From contig NZ_FMTS01000005.1 of the NCBI RefSeq assembly GCF_900100255.1, forward strand, positions 186,001 to 250,000: a DNA stretch of 64,000 nucleotides. Direction: 5' to 3'. Position numbers and translations under genes: made by a program. The notes beneath the pieces are model-generated. The model worked only from the letters and a program-made list of their open reading frames with translations, searched no databases and had not been told where the DNA came from. The DNA is from Asticcacaulis taihuensis (lineage in GTDB: Bacteria; Pseudomonadota; Alphaproteobacteria; Caulobacterales; Caulobacteraceae). Shown in pieces: positions 32,697 through 41,049 of this stretch (position 1 is the stretch's first letter; every line of letters begins with the position of its first letter).

Positions 32697-32885
32697 ATGA
32701 CAGTTAAGGCCAGTATCAAGGAAACCACGGGGGCCGCCGAAGAAGAACTGGGTGAAGCCCTGGGTGATGCCAAAATGGCCGACAAGGGCCGCCAGTTGCG
32801 CAATGAAGGCCGTGTTGAAAACGGCAAAACGCCGAAGACGACGGTCCCCGGTACGCAGAAGGAAAAGCACCATATGGGCTCCTGA
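32697..32885 (+). CDS. CsbD family stress protein
   Basis: A 62-residue hydrophilic protein starting MTVKASIKETTGAAEEELGE, the usual CsbD opening in which a helix of K-x3-G-x3-E pattern follows the start. It continues with ALGDAKMADKGRQLRNEGRV and a polar tail. Proteins of this family are abundant in general stress responses (sigma-B in Bacillus, other systems in Proteobacteria), with no known reaction. AAAGGAG precedes the ATG and a strong terminator follows, so it is a single-gene unit. It faces the DUF883-like gene across a 373-base region, which supports shared stress control. Confidence 0.85.
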   Translation: MTVKASIKETTGAAEEELGEALGDAKMADKGRQLRNEGRVENGKTPKTTVPGTQKEKHHMGS

Positions 32886-32903
32886 GCCCGGAAGGTATGA
32901 TCT

Positions 32904-32940
32904 GAAAAGACCTCTCCCGGATGCCGGAAGAGGTCTTTTC
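32904..32940. terminator. Bidirectional rho-independent terminator
   Basis: A perfect 12-bp stem gaaaagacctct/agaggtcttttc with a 13-base loop; the A/T ends make it work from both sides. It separates the convergent CsbD and GH130 genes. Confidence 0.92.
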
Positions 32941-32945
32941 TATGT

Positions 32946-34259
32946 TTATTCGGCGGCATCCCTCTGTGCGGCGGCATCATAGCCCAGGTGCGCCAGCAGA
33001 TCCTTTATCTTGATCGAGGCGAAGTGGATCGATGAGTCGGCCACACCATAGGGCATGAATATCCATTCGCCGCAGCGCAGGGCGCCGCAGGTATAGATGA
33101 CGTTAGGCACATAGCCTTCACGATTGTCTTCGGAAGGCGACAATAAAGCCTCCTTTGAGCGCGCCAGGACGATGCGCGGGTCATTCTTGTCCAGCAGGGC
33201 GGCGCCAAGCGAATAGCGCCTGACAGGCCCGACGCCGTGGGTCAGCACCAGCCAGCCCTCATCCAGTTCGATCGGCGAACCGCAATTCCCCATCTGGATC
33301 AGTTCCCACGGCGCCTCCGGCCCCAGGATCTTGTCGCCATTGTTCCAGGTGTATTTATCGTCGCTCTCAAGATAGAAGATGCTCTCGTGATCGAGCCGTC
33401 CGACCGCCGCCCAGCGGCCGTTGATCTTGCGCGGAAAGAAGCCCAGTCCTTTGTGCTGCGAGGCGGCGCCGCGAAACGGCGTCAGGCGGAACGAGCGGAA
33501 ATCTGAGGTTTCAAAGCATTCGCAGGCAATTTCACGGCCGTTATAGGCCGTATAGGTGCCCATGATGGCCGAGGCGCCGTTTTCATCGATGAACTTGACC
33601 ATGCGCAGGTCTTCCAGGCCGTTGGTCTGCGAGCGCGTTACCGGAAACAGCACGGTTTCGGAAATCGGGCACGCCTGATGGCCATGAACGGTGATGGCGC
33701 CGTCAAGCGGCGCATTGCCAAGAGGCTTGGCGGCGACGGCAAAATCGGCTTCCGGCTTCAGTTCCATCGTGCCGTCCTTGTAAAAGGTGCCTTCGCGGAA
33801 GGAGATGGTCGAGATATGGCCTTCGCCGACCGTGCGCGTCGACATGATGAAATTGGTGCCGCCATTGGCATTGCTCTGGTCGGGATGCACCACCACGCTG
33901 GGGTTCATGACCGCGGCCGCCTGATAGCTGTATTCATGGCAGAAATAGGCACCGATCAGGGCCATATGGTCCTCGTCCAGGTGCTCCATGCCGCCCTGCA
34001 TGGCCTGCATGGCCTTGAAGCGATCCAGGAAGATACCGCGCGTCTGCCAGTGCCGGCCGGTAAAGTCGCGGTTGACGATTTCAAGCTCCTCCCTGACTGT
34101 ATCGGGCGACATGGCCGAGATCGCATTGCAGATGCGGGTGACGCGAGACATCGCCCCCATGGCGCTGTCTCGCGGATTGACGGAAATCGAAAACGGCAGG
34201 ATGACGACGCGGTCCGGATTGGAGCGCAGCATTGTCGGGCTGATCAGCATGTCGGTCAT
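32946..34259 (-). CDS. GH130 family glycosidase/phosphorylase, second type
   Basis: A 437-residue cytoplasmic protein of the GH130 five-bladed propeller family, distinct from the GH130_1 enzyme at 2541. Recognisable parts are NGLEDLRMVKF (with the catalytic-site Asp of the family), GTYTAYNGREI, FFPRKINGRWAAVGRLD, ESIFYLESDDKYTWN, IQMGNCGSPIELDEGWLVLT and VPNVIYTCGA. The 100-residue N-terminal extension (ILPFSISVNPRDSAMGAMSR) is helical and typical of a branch found beside glycosyltransferases. It may cleave or phosphorolyse beta-mannosides, including beta-1,2-linked ones, but the substrate is not shown by the sequence. It follows the two-domain GT4 gene after 90 bases on the same strand and probably works on the same glycan. 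Confidence 0.85.
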   Translation of the reverse strand: MTDMLISPTMLRSNPDRVVILPFSISVNPRDSAMGAMSRVTRICNAISAMSPDTVREELEIVNRDFTGRHWQTRGIFLDRFKAMQAMQGGMEHLDEDHMALIGAYFCHEYSYQAAAVMNPSVVVHPDQSNANGGTNFIMSTRTVGEGHISTISFREGTFYKDGTMELKPEADFAVAAKPLGNAPLDGAITVHGHQACPISETVLFPVTRSQTNGLEDLRMVKFIDENGASAIMGTYTAYNGREIACECFETSDFRSFRLTPFRGAASQHKGLGFFPRKINGRWAAVGRLDHESIFYLESDDKYTWNNGDKILGPEAPWELIQMGNCGSPIELDEGWLVLTHGVGPVRRYSLGAALLDKNDPRIVLARSKEALLSPSEDNREGYVPNVIYTCGALRCGEWIFMPYGVADSSIHFASIKIKDLLAHLGYDAAAQRDAAE

Positions 34260-34349
34260 TTTGTAACCCCTCAGATGGGCAGTTTAAGCAACGCAGATGG
34301 CGGGGCGCCTGCGCGACCCGCCTGACTTGTGATATCTGTATCCAGCGGA

Positions 34350-36653
34350 CTACAGGTCAGCCTTCAGGGCCGCCCAGCTCATCGGATACGAGAGGATGGA
34401 TTCCGCGCCCTGGTTGAAATTGAGGCCGTTGGGATTGAGGCCGTCATAGCAGCCGCCTTCGCCATCGAGCAGCGACAGGCCGGCGGTGTTTTCGCCATGG
34501 AACCAGGCAAAGGCGCGCAGGGCTTCTTCCCGCCACGAATGGTCGCCGGTAATACGCCAGGCGCTTAAAGATGCGTCGATTGTGGCCAGAACCTCCAGCG
34601 GCTGCTGGTCGTAGAGTGGGTGATCCGGGCCGTCGTCGGAGAATTTGGAATTGGGGATCGGCACGAAGACGCCATCCCTTATCTGCTTTTTCATCAGCCA
34701 TTTTTGCGCCGTCAGGCCGTCTTCAACCATGTCCGGCTCGGCCAGGAAGGCGCCGCCCAGAATGAGCCCCTCACTGATGCGCGCATTGTCATAGGCCAGG
34801 TCAGGTTCGAACCACTCGTGCCCGGCACGCGCATGAGCTTTGAAGCGCTGGTGCAGATCGCGCGTGAAATACCGGACAAGCACCTGCATTTCCTGGCCAT
34901 CGCCGAACACGCCGAAGGCGCGGACCAGCGACTTGATCATGACGGCGCGCGACCGCAGGCTGGTCCAGCTTTCGACCTTTGGCAGGATCTGCGTGCCGAG
35001 ATCGCAGGCCCACCGCCTCAGGTCTTCCGGCAGGCCAGAGCGGGCGACATCGACCAGAGCTTCGCAGGAGCGGGCATTGCAGTCATCAAAACCGCCGTCA
35101 TCGAGCCAGTCGCGGCCATAGGACATGAAATTACGGAAACTTTCGCCATTCCAGGCGTGATTCAGGAAGGCGGCATACCGATAAGCCAGCGAGACCTGCC
35201 CGGCGGTCAGTGGCATGAGGCGCGACTGCCGGGCCACCAGGGAAAGCGCGCGGGCATTGTCATCGGCACAATAACCATGCTGGCGATCCGGCAGGCGGTA
35301 CTTGCCATGCTGGAAAATGCCGCAGTCGTCGGTCATGCGTTCGATAGCGGCCCAGGATGGCGGCGCCGGCAGGGCGGCGGCATGGCGCTTCGGGGCTTCA
35401 TAATGGGCCACGTCATCGGTGGCGCGGGCGACATAGGCGCCGGCCACGGCGGACCAGCGCGAGGGCTGGGCGGCCAAATAGGCGCGCATCGACATGTCCG
35501 CGCGGATCTTGTCGGAGGCCAGCAGTTTGGTAATCGCTTCGGCGAACGCCTTAGTGTCATGGAAGTCGCACAGGATGCCGACGCCATCGGCCAGAGCCTC
35601 CACCGCGTGCCAGTAGGGCGTCGAAACTGTCGGGCGGCCGAGCGCCAGGGCATAGGACAGTGTACCTGAGGTGATCTGGGTTTCGGTCAGATAGGGCGTG
35701 ACATAGACATCCGTCGCCTGAAGAATATCGATCAGGTCGTTGTCGCTGATAAAGCGGTTGATGAAGCGGATATTGTCCTCGACGCCCAGTTCGCGCGCCA
35801 TGGCTTTCAGGCCGTCGCGGTATTTCTCGCCTTCGTGCCTGACCAGGTGAGGATGCGTGGCGCCGATAACGAGATAAACCACGTCAGGGCAGGTCTTGCG
35901 GATGTCCGGCAGGGCGGCGATGACCGTTTCAATACCCTTATTGGGAGACAACAGGCCAAAAGTGGTCAGGGTCTTCTTGCCGGCCAGGTGCAGGTGTGGC
36001 TTGAATTCGGCGGTATCGCGCAGAGGCCGAGACGGCGCGCCGTGCGGGACGATGCTGATCTGCTCCGGTTTGACGCCATAGACGCGCTGGAGGATATCAG
36101 CGCCTTTCTGTGCCATGGTGACCAGGGTCGAGGACAGGCGGATCAGCGCCTGCATGACCCGCTTCTGTTCGTCGTTCGGCTTTTCCAGGATCGTGTGCAG
36201 GGTGGTGACGATCGGGAAATTGACGCGCTCCAGGCATTCGATCAGATGGGCGCCGGACGGGCCGCCATAGATGCCGAATTCATGCTGTACGAAAAGCACC
36301 TGCGTGCCGTCGGCATTGAGTGTTTCGGCGAGATCGCGGTAGGCGGCGATGTCATCCTGCGGAATCTGGTGCGTGACTTCGAGCGGATAATCGTAGGTCG
36401 CGCCGGGATCATTCATGGCGATGACGTCCCAGTCGGTATTCGGCAGGGCCTTGCTCAGGCAGGCATACATGTCACGGGTAAAGGTGGCCAGGCCGCACTG
36501 GCGCGGCGGGAAATTGCCGATGATCGCGGCTTTGGACAGGACGACATCTTTGCCCGACAGGCTGTCATTCAGCGTCGTGGCGATGCTTTGCGGCAAACCT
36601 TCCGTTTCAACTTCGGCATCATGGGCAATTTCGAAACTGTTGGCCTGCAGCAT
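34350..36653 (-). CDS. Two-domain glycosyltransferase (GT4 plus alpha/alpha-toroid C-terminal domain)
   Basis: A 767-residue cytoplasmic protein. Residues 40-400 are a GT-B glycosyltransferase of family 4: NFPPRQCGLATFTRDMY, VLFVQHEFGIYGG, FGLLSPNKGIETVIAA and, near the donor site, TPYLTETQITSGTLSYALAL with Glu. Residues 430-767 are helical with repeated aromatic/glycine motifs (HGYCADDNARALSLVARQ, GGFDDCNARSCEALVDVA, GHEWFEPDLAYDNARISEGL, CYDGLNPNGLNFNQGAES), as in six-helical-barrel glycoside-processing domains. Such fusions are usually encoded next to a GH130 gene, as here. A synthase with a built-in trimming or binding domain is a reasonable inference. The product, perhaps a storage or stress mannan, is unknown. 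Confidence 0.85.
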   Translation of the reverse strand: MLQANSFEIAHDAEVETEGLPQSIATTLNDSLSGKDVVLSKAAIIGNFPPRQCGLATFTRDMYACLSKALPNTDWDVIAMNDPGATYDYPLEVTHQIPQDDIAAYRDLAETLNADGTQVLFVQHEFGIYGGPSGAHLIECLERVNFPIVTTLHTILEKPNDEQKRVMQALIRLSSTLVTMAQKGADILQRVYGVKPEQISIVPHGAPSRPLRDTAEFKPHLHLAGKKTLTTFGLLSPNKGIETVIAALPDIRKTCPDVVYLVIGATHPHLVRHEGEKYRDGLKAMARELGVEDNIRFINRFISDNDLIDILQATDVYVTPYLTETQITSGTLSYALALGRPTVSTPYWHAVEALADGVGILCDFHDTKAFAEAITKLLASDKIRADMSMRAYLAAQPSRWSAVAGAYVARATDDVAHYEAPKRHAAALPAPPSWAAIERMTDDCGIFQHGKYRLPDRQHGYCADDNARALSLVARQSRLMPLTAGQVSLAYRYAAFLNHAWNGESFRNFMSYGRDWLDDGGFDDCNARSCEALVDVARSGLPEDLRRWACDLGTQILPKVESWTSLRSRAVMIKSLVRAFGVFGDGQEMQVLVRYFTRDLHQRFKAHARAGHEWFEPDLAYDNARISEGLILGGAFLAEPDMVEDGLTAQKWLMKKQIRDGVFVPIPNSKFSDDGPDHPLYDQQPLEVLATIDASLSAWRITGDHSWREEALRAFAWFHGENTAGLSLLDGEGGCYDGLNPNGLNFNQGAESILSYPMSWAALKADL

Positions 36654-36853
36654 GTCCGGGCTCCGCGAAGATGAAAGGCGCCCAGCAGAAAAGTCACAGA
36701 TAAACCGTCTGAAAGAACCTTTGCGGGCATCGATGGAATGAAGGCGGCGGGGCTGATATTACCTCGCTTCTGATTGACAGTGGCGGTTCGGCTGTAAAGA
36801 TTCAGTATGATTCACGGTGCGGCGCAATAAACGGCCTGTCACACTTGCGTGAC

Positions 36854-37570
36854 TCAGGCGGCGCGAACAGGTGTGAAAAAGCTGTTGGCGGTCAGTCGGC
36901 CGGTGCGGGGATTATCGGTCAGGCGGGCGCCATCGAACAGGGCGCAGTGAAGCACGTGGCTGCAATAAATCACCAGACGGTTGAATTTTGGCGCGACTGT
37001 TTCCAGCAGTTCGTAATTGGGCGTATCTGGCCCGGTATAACCGGTCAGGCGGTCACCCAGGGCGTCCAGTTCGCTGGCAACCATCGCCATATAGGCTTCG
37101 CGGCGGGTACGGTCGATCGATTCAAAGCCTGTGGGTATGTGCCGGAAAAAGCCGGTGCCGCCGGCCTGGTCACGGCCGAGATAATGCACCATGGCCAGGC
37201 AGCGCGGATCGGGCTGGTCATAATGCGGAATCTTTTGCAGCGGCTGCATTTCCTCGGCGGGCAGGGTCGACAGCGCGAAGAAGGCGCGGGAGAGCAGCCG
37301 GCCGTCACCGATGTCGAAAGCGCGCATCAGGCTGGGACGCAGGATCGGCAGCAGGGTTTGAAGATAGGCCGGTGGCAGCGGCGCGTTGAGGCCGGGATAG
37401 AAGGTGGCCTCCGGTGCCGAAAAGGAGGTTTGCGCGGCGGCTTCAACCAACTGTTCCGGGTTGAGCAGAACATCGTCTATGACGATGAGCGGGTGCAATT
37501 CTTCGCCATAATGGCGAAGTTGCACGCGGGCGGCGGGATTGATCTGGATAACGAGATCGGCAGCAGACAT
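36854..37570 (-). CDS. DUF6445 family protein
   Basis: A 238-residue protein starting at ATG 37570 (AGGATC upstream); a longer frame to 37714 reads through non-coding-looking sequence. The N-terminal strand pair (LHPLIVIDDVLLNPEQLVEA) and a centre KIPHYDQPDPRCLAMVHYLG, followed by TGFFRH and, near the end, KFNRLVIYCSHVLHCALF, resemble the DUF6445 family. Its double-stranded beta-helix-like pattern with His/Asp suggests a 2-oxoglutarate-type fold. Genes of this family often accompany tryptophan halogenases, SapC and TonB receptors for saccharides in Caulobacterales, none of which is here. Enzymatic activity is not established. Confidence 0.75.
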   Translation of the reverse strand: MSAADLVIQINPAARVQLRHYGEELHPLIVIDDVLLNPEQLVEAAAQTSFSAPEATFYPGLNAPLPPAYLQTLLPILRPSLMRAFDIGDGRLLSRAFFALSTLPAEEMQPLQKIPHYDQPDPRCLAMVHYLGRDQAGGTGFFRHIPTGFESIDRTRREAYMAMVASELDALGDRLTGYTGPDTPNYELLETVAPKFNRLVIYCSHVLHCALFDGARLTDNPRTGRLTANSFFTPVRAA

Positions 37571-37802
37571 GCCCGATCCTAGCGCAGATTCCACGACTCT
37601 GCCCGTGATTTTTGAAGTGATTTTTAATGCACGAAATTTTGAACGGCAAAAATGCTGCGTCGCAATATGGATGCTTGACGCGGATAACGGCCGCTGACAG
37701 GTTTCAACTCCCAATGTGCAGATTAAATGTCACAACCAGATGACATACTGCCGTCATTACCGAGGCCAGACCCTTAACCTCAGATGCTCACAGGAGCCGC
37801 CA

Positions 37803-38642
37803 ATGACCAGTAGCCATTTTGTCACCACGCCCGATGGGGCCGAGATATATTTCAAGGACTGGGGGGCGAAAGAGGCGCCCGTCATCATGTTCCACCACGG
37901 CTGGCCCCTGTCATCGGACGATTGGGACACCCAGATGCTGTATTTCCTGGGCAAGGGTTTCCGCGTCGTCGCTCACGACCGCCGCGGCCATGGCCGGTCT
38001 TCGCAGATCAGTGAAGGTCACGACATGGATCATTACGCCGCCGACGCCAATGCCGTGGTCGAACATCTCGACCTGAAGAACGCTGTCCATATCGGTCACT
38101 CGACCGGCGGCGGCCAGGTGGCGCGCTATGTGGCGAAATTCGGGGGAAATGGCCGGGTTTCCAAGGCCGTGCTGATCAGCGCCGTCACGCCGATCATGCT
38201 GAAGACCGAGGCCTTCCCGCTGGGCTCGCCGATCGATGTTTTTGACGGCCTGCGCGAACAGACGGCCAGTAATCGCACCCAGTTTTACAAGGATCTGCCC
38301 ATTCCCTTCTATGGCTTCAACCGCGACGGCGCAAAACCGATCGATGGCGTGATCGACAACTGGTGGCGTCAGGGCATGATGGGTAGTGCCAAGGCGCACT
38401 ATGAAGGCATCAAGGCATTCTCCGAAACCGACCTGAGCGGTGACCTCAAGGCGATCGACGTGCCGGTGCTGATCATGCACGGTGATGACGACCAGATCGT
38501 GCCTTACAAGGCGGCCGCTCTGGAAGCCGTCAAGCTGGTCAAGCACGGCGCGCTGAAAATCTACGAGGGCTTTCCGCACGGCATGTGTACCACCCATGCC
38601 GATGTGATTAATCCGGACCTGCTGGCCTTTATCCAGTCTTGA
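37803..38642 (+). CDS. Alpha/beta hydrolase, non-haem chloroperoxidase/esterase type
   Basis: A 279-residue protein starting at ATG 37803 (CAGGAGCC box). The fold is complete: FHHGWPLSSDDWDTQM (oxyanion hole), VVAHDRRGHGRS, nucleophile elbow HIGHSTGGGQVAR with Ser, acid residue in VLIMHGDDDQIVPY and His in YEGFPHGMCTTH. The GHSTGGG elbow and the HDRRGHGRS stretch are characteristic of cofactor-free haloperoxidases, which act mainly as esterases or perhydrolases. There is no signal peptide. It stands alone, ended by a terminator at 38653. Confidence 0.93.
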   Translation: MTSSHFVTTPDGAEIYFKDWGAKEAPVIMFHHGWPLSSDDWDTQMLYFLGKGFRVVAHDRRGHGRSSQISEGHDMDHYAADANAVVEHLDLKNAVHIGHSTGGGQVARYVAKFGGNGRVSKAVLISAVTPIMLKTEAFPLGSPIDVFDGLREQTASNRTQFYKDLPIPFYGFNRDGAKPIDGVIDNWWRQGMMGSAKAHYEGIKAFSETDLSGDLKAIDVPVLIMHGDDDQIVPYKAAALEAVKLVKHGALKIYEGFPHGMCTTHADVINPDLLAFIQS

Positions 38643-38652
38643 TCTGATATCG

Positions 38653-38682
38653 CCGCCGGTCTTCTTTGAGACCGGCGGTTTT
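38653..38682 (+). terminator. Rho-independent terminator
   Basis: A 10-bp stem ccgccggtct/agaccggcgg with a six-base loop and four T, eleven bases after the hydrolase stop codon. Confidence 0.88.
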
Positions 38683-38729
38683 CATGTGCCGTTCAGCGCC
38701 TGATACAGCGTTGACTGACGCTCTACGCC

Positions 38730-39734
38730 TTAACGGGAAACGGCTTCCCAGCGTCCTGAAGTCTCCGAACGGAACAGGGCGTCGATGATCCGCATATTGA
38801 TGCGGGCGTCCTCAATGCCATAGGGTAGAGGGCTTTCGCCGCGCACGGCGGAGGTAAAGGCTTCGCCCATCAGGGTATACTGGTTCGATGGTTGCAGGGT
38901 ATGCGTCACCGCCGTGGCGCCATTGAAGCTCTGGCCGTCATCGACCGTGATGACCTGCGGGGCATCGGGCGGCTGGTTGAAGGGGATGGACAGTGACAGG
39001 CGCGCCTTGTCGCCCATGATGGTGACGCCTTGGCCGGGGGTAAGCGCGGTCGAAACGGCGAAGGTCAGTTGGCGCCCCTCACCGAAATCGAGCAGGCCGG
39101 AGGTGATGGTATCTGTGCCGAAGGTCGCATCCCTGCTGATCAGAGCCATGACGCGCACCGGCTCGGCCTCGAAAAAGAAGCGTCCGGCGACAATCGGATA
39201 ACAACCGATGTCCATCAGGCCGCCGCCGCCCCATTCCACCTTGTTGCGGATATTATTGGCGTCCATGTTGTTGTAGCTGAACCACGACTGGATTATTTTC
39301 GGCGCGCCGATGGCGCCTTCGCGGATCAGCCGGCGCGCCTCCAGCCATTGCAGCGAATGGCGCACCATAAAGGCTTCCATAATGTGAACCTTGTGGCTCA
39401 CCTCGGCCAGTTGGTCGAGCTCGGCAGCATTGAGCGCCATTGGTTTTTCGCACAGCACATGCTTGCCGGCCCTCGCGGCGGCAAGTGTCATGGGCACATG
39501 CAGGTGGTTGGGCAGGGGATTGTAGATGACCTCGATCTCCGGATCGGCCAGCAGGTCTTCATAGGATCCGTAGGCCGCTTCCAGGCCGAGTGTTTCGACA
39601 GCGCTTTTTGCAGCGTCGAAATTGCGTGACGCCAGCCCCTTCACGCGGATCAGGTCACTCTGCATCAGCGCCGGGATGACCTTGTTGACACCGATCTTTG
39701 CCGTGCTCAGCACGCCCCATACGGTCTTTTGCAT
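38730..39734 (-). CDS. Gfo/Idh/MocA family oxidoreductase
   Basis: A 334-residue NAD(P)-dependent dehydrogenase of unassigned sugar or polyol substrate. The Rossmann domain starts WGVLSTAKIGVNKVIPAL and includes YNPLPNHLHVP and the conserved GKHVLCEKPMALN, whose EKP lysine is the family hallmark. The C-terminal sheet domain has a GGGGLMDIGCYPI motif, where the catalytic Asp/His region of the family lies. There is no Tat or Sec signal. Its ATG directly abuts the stop codon of the DUF72 gene upstream (TAGATG), so the two are co-translated. Confidence 0.92.
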   Translation of the reverse strand: MQKTVWGVLSTAKIGVNKVIPALMQSDLIRVKGLASRNFDAAKSAVETLGLEAAYGSYEDLLADPEIEVIYNPLPNHLHVPMTLAAARAGKHVLCEKPMALNAAELDQLAEVSHKVHIMEAFMVRHSLQWLEARRLIREGAIGAPKIIQSWFSYNNMDANNIRNKVEWGGGGLMDIGCYPIVAGRFFFEAEPVRVMALISRDATFGTDTITSGLLDFGEGRQLTFAVSTALTPGQGVTIMGDKARLSLSIPFNQPPDAPQVITVDDGQSFNGATAVTHTLQPSNQYTLMGEAFTSAVRGESPLPYGIEDARINMRIIDALFRSETSGRWEAVSR

Positions 39735-40520
39735 CTATTTCAGTCTCTCGATGAGCGCCATGGCAGCGGCGGGATTCAGCACCTTATGGCCGCTGATCAC
39801 ATACAGGAAGACGTCGTGAGGCTTCGGCGACTGTTTTTCACCATAGGTGGCCAGATCGCCGGGCACCTGGCCCTCGGCGAGCGTGCGGGCGCGATAGGCC
39901 CATTCATCCAGCGCCTGTTCGCTATAGCCTTTTTCATGCTGGTCGCTTGTGCCCATGATGCGGACATAGGCGAAATCGGCGGTCAGGTCGGCGATGACCG
40001 GGAAATCGCTGTCGGCGCCGGTGATAATGGCCACATTATAGTGTCGCGCCAAATCGACAAATGCCCTGCACTGGAACGTCGGATGACGCACCTCGACGGC
40101 ATGGCGCAGGCGAACGCCATCCTGCTCCGGCGGCAGCAGCTTGAAGAAGTTCTCGAAATCGGCAGGATCAAATTTCTTGGTGGCCATGAACTGCCAATTG
40201 ATCGGCCCCAGCTTCTCCTTCAGTTCGGTAATGCCGCTAGCCAGAAAGCGCTCGACCGACTCCTTCGATTCGGCCAGGTTCTTGCGGTTGGTGGCGTAGC
40301 GAGTGCCCTTGACAGAGAAGACAAAATTATCCGGCGTCTCCGCCCGCCATTTCTGGAACGAGGACGGCTTCTGTGCGCCGTAATAGGTGCCGTTGATCTC
40401 GATCGAGGTCAGCTTGGAGGATGCATATTCAAGCTCGCGTTTCTGCGCCAGGCCCTCGGGATAGAAGGGGCCGCGCCAGTCTTCATAGGTCCAGCCGCCG
40501 ATACCGACATAGATGGTCAT
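39735..40520 (-). CDS. DUF72 family protein (YecE-like)
   Basis: A 261-residue TIM-barrel-like protein. Its start MTIYVGIGGWTYEDWRGPFY, then LEYASSKLTSIEINGTYYG, KGTRYATNRKNL and LRHAVEVRHPTF are the conserved segments of DUF72, and the C-terminus has TADFAYVRIMG with the late Arg. A GGGAGA ribosome binding site fixes the start. The biochemical role of the family is unknown, though a metal-dependent nuclease-like or sugar enzyme has been proposed on structural grounds. It is the first gene of a two-gene operon with the Gfo/Idh/MocA gene. Confidence 0.92.
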   Translation of the reverse strand: MTIYVGIGGWTYEDWRGPFYPEGLAQKRELEYASSKLTSIEINGTYYGAQKPSSFQKWRAETPDNFVFSVKGTRYATNRKNLAESKESVERFLASGITELKEKLGPINWQFMATKKFDPADFENFFKLLPPEQDGVRLRHAVEVRHPTFQCRAFVDLARHYNVAIITGADSDFPVIADLTADFAYVRIMGTSDQHEKGYSEQALDEWAYRARTLAEGQVPGDLATYGEKQSPKPHDVFLYVISGHKVLNPAAAMALIERLK

Positions 40521-40531
40521 GCGTGTCTCCC

Positions 40532-40921
40532 TTACATAAAAAATTTTGCTGCGTCATAATTCGCAATTCTATTTGCCAGTTGGTGTGGCGAAGTACCCGA
40601 TTGATTTGCCAAGTCAGGCAGTGCTCCGGCAGCCAGAAGTAGCTCTATTGTTTCACCCGCACCTCGATAGTTAAATACAGCTCGAAAGAGAGCGGTATTG
40701 CCGAAACTATCCTGAATATTGCAAGAAGCGCCACTTTCCAACAACATGCCAATTGATTTCGCATCTTGATTTTGGGCAGCGAAGTGTAAAGCGGTCCAAC
40801 CCTCCCGATCTACAGCATCTACCGCTACACCTGCTGTTATTAAATCGCGCACCTTTGAGTGATCCTGATCAATAACGGCTTCGTGCAGCTCGGTCCTCCT
40901 GACCGCGTCCTTGATGCTCAT
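40532..40921 (-). CDS. Ankyrin repeat protein
   Basis: A 129-residue protein built of about three ankyrin repeats: DREGWTALHFAAQNQDAKSI, then DSFGNTALFRAVFNYRGAGE and QSGTSPHQLANRIANYDAAK, with the TALHFA and LLESGA signatures. There is no signal peptide. Base composition is clearly more AT-rich than its neighbours and codon use differs (many ATT, AAT, GCA codons), which points to recent acquisition. It lies 11 bases from the start of the DUF72 gene on the same strand and divergent from dinB. Ankyrin proteins of this size include immunity proteins of toxin systems and regulators of catalase; neither a toxin nor a catalase gene is adjacent, so the role is open. Confidence 0.85.
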   Translation of the reverse strand: MSIKDAVRRTELHEAVIDQDHSKVRDLITAGVAVDAVDREGWTALHFAAQNQDAKSIGMLLESGASCNIQDSFGNTALFRAVFNYRGAGETIELLLAAGALPDLANQSGTSPHQLANRIANYDAAKFFM

Positions 40922-41016
40922 ATGATTACCCGATCCGTTTCCCTTGCTGACATGTTCTGATGTGGTGCCAAACTATGCTATAAAAAGCCAATCTAAAATG
41001 TGGCAGTATTTTACAT

Positions 41017-41031
41017 GTTCACTTTATGTTC
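41017..41031 (+). promoter_or_regulatory. SOS (LexA) box of dinB
   Basis: An exact GTTC-N7-GTTC direct repeat, the LexA operator of alphaproteobacteria, lies 19 bases before the chosen dinB start codon. It also overlaps an in-frame ATG at 41026, which argues against that codon being the start. Confidence 0.85.
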
Positions 41032-41049
41032 TTGTTGTGGCAAGAGTCA

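Noticed and set aside
32510-32707. 65-codon frame upstream of the CsbD gene
   Set aside because: It overlaps the CsbD start and ribosome binding site, has no recognisable product and may be chance.
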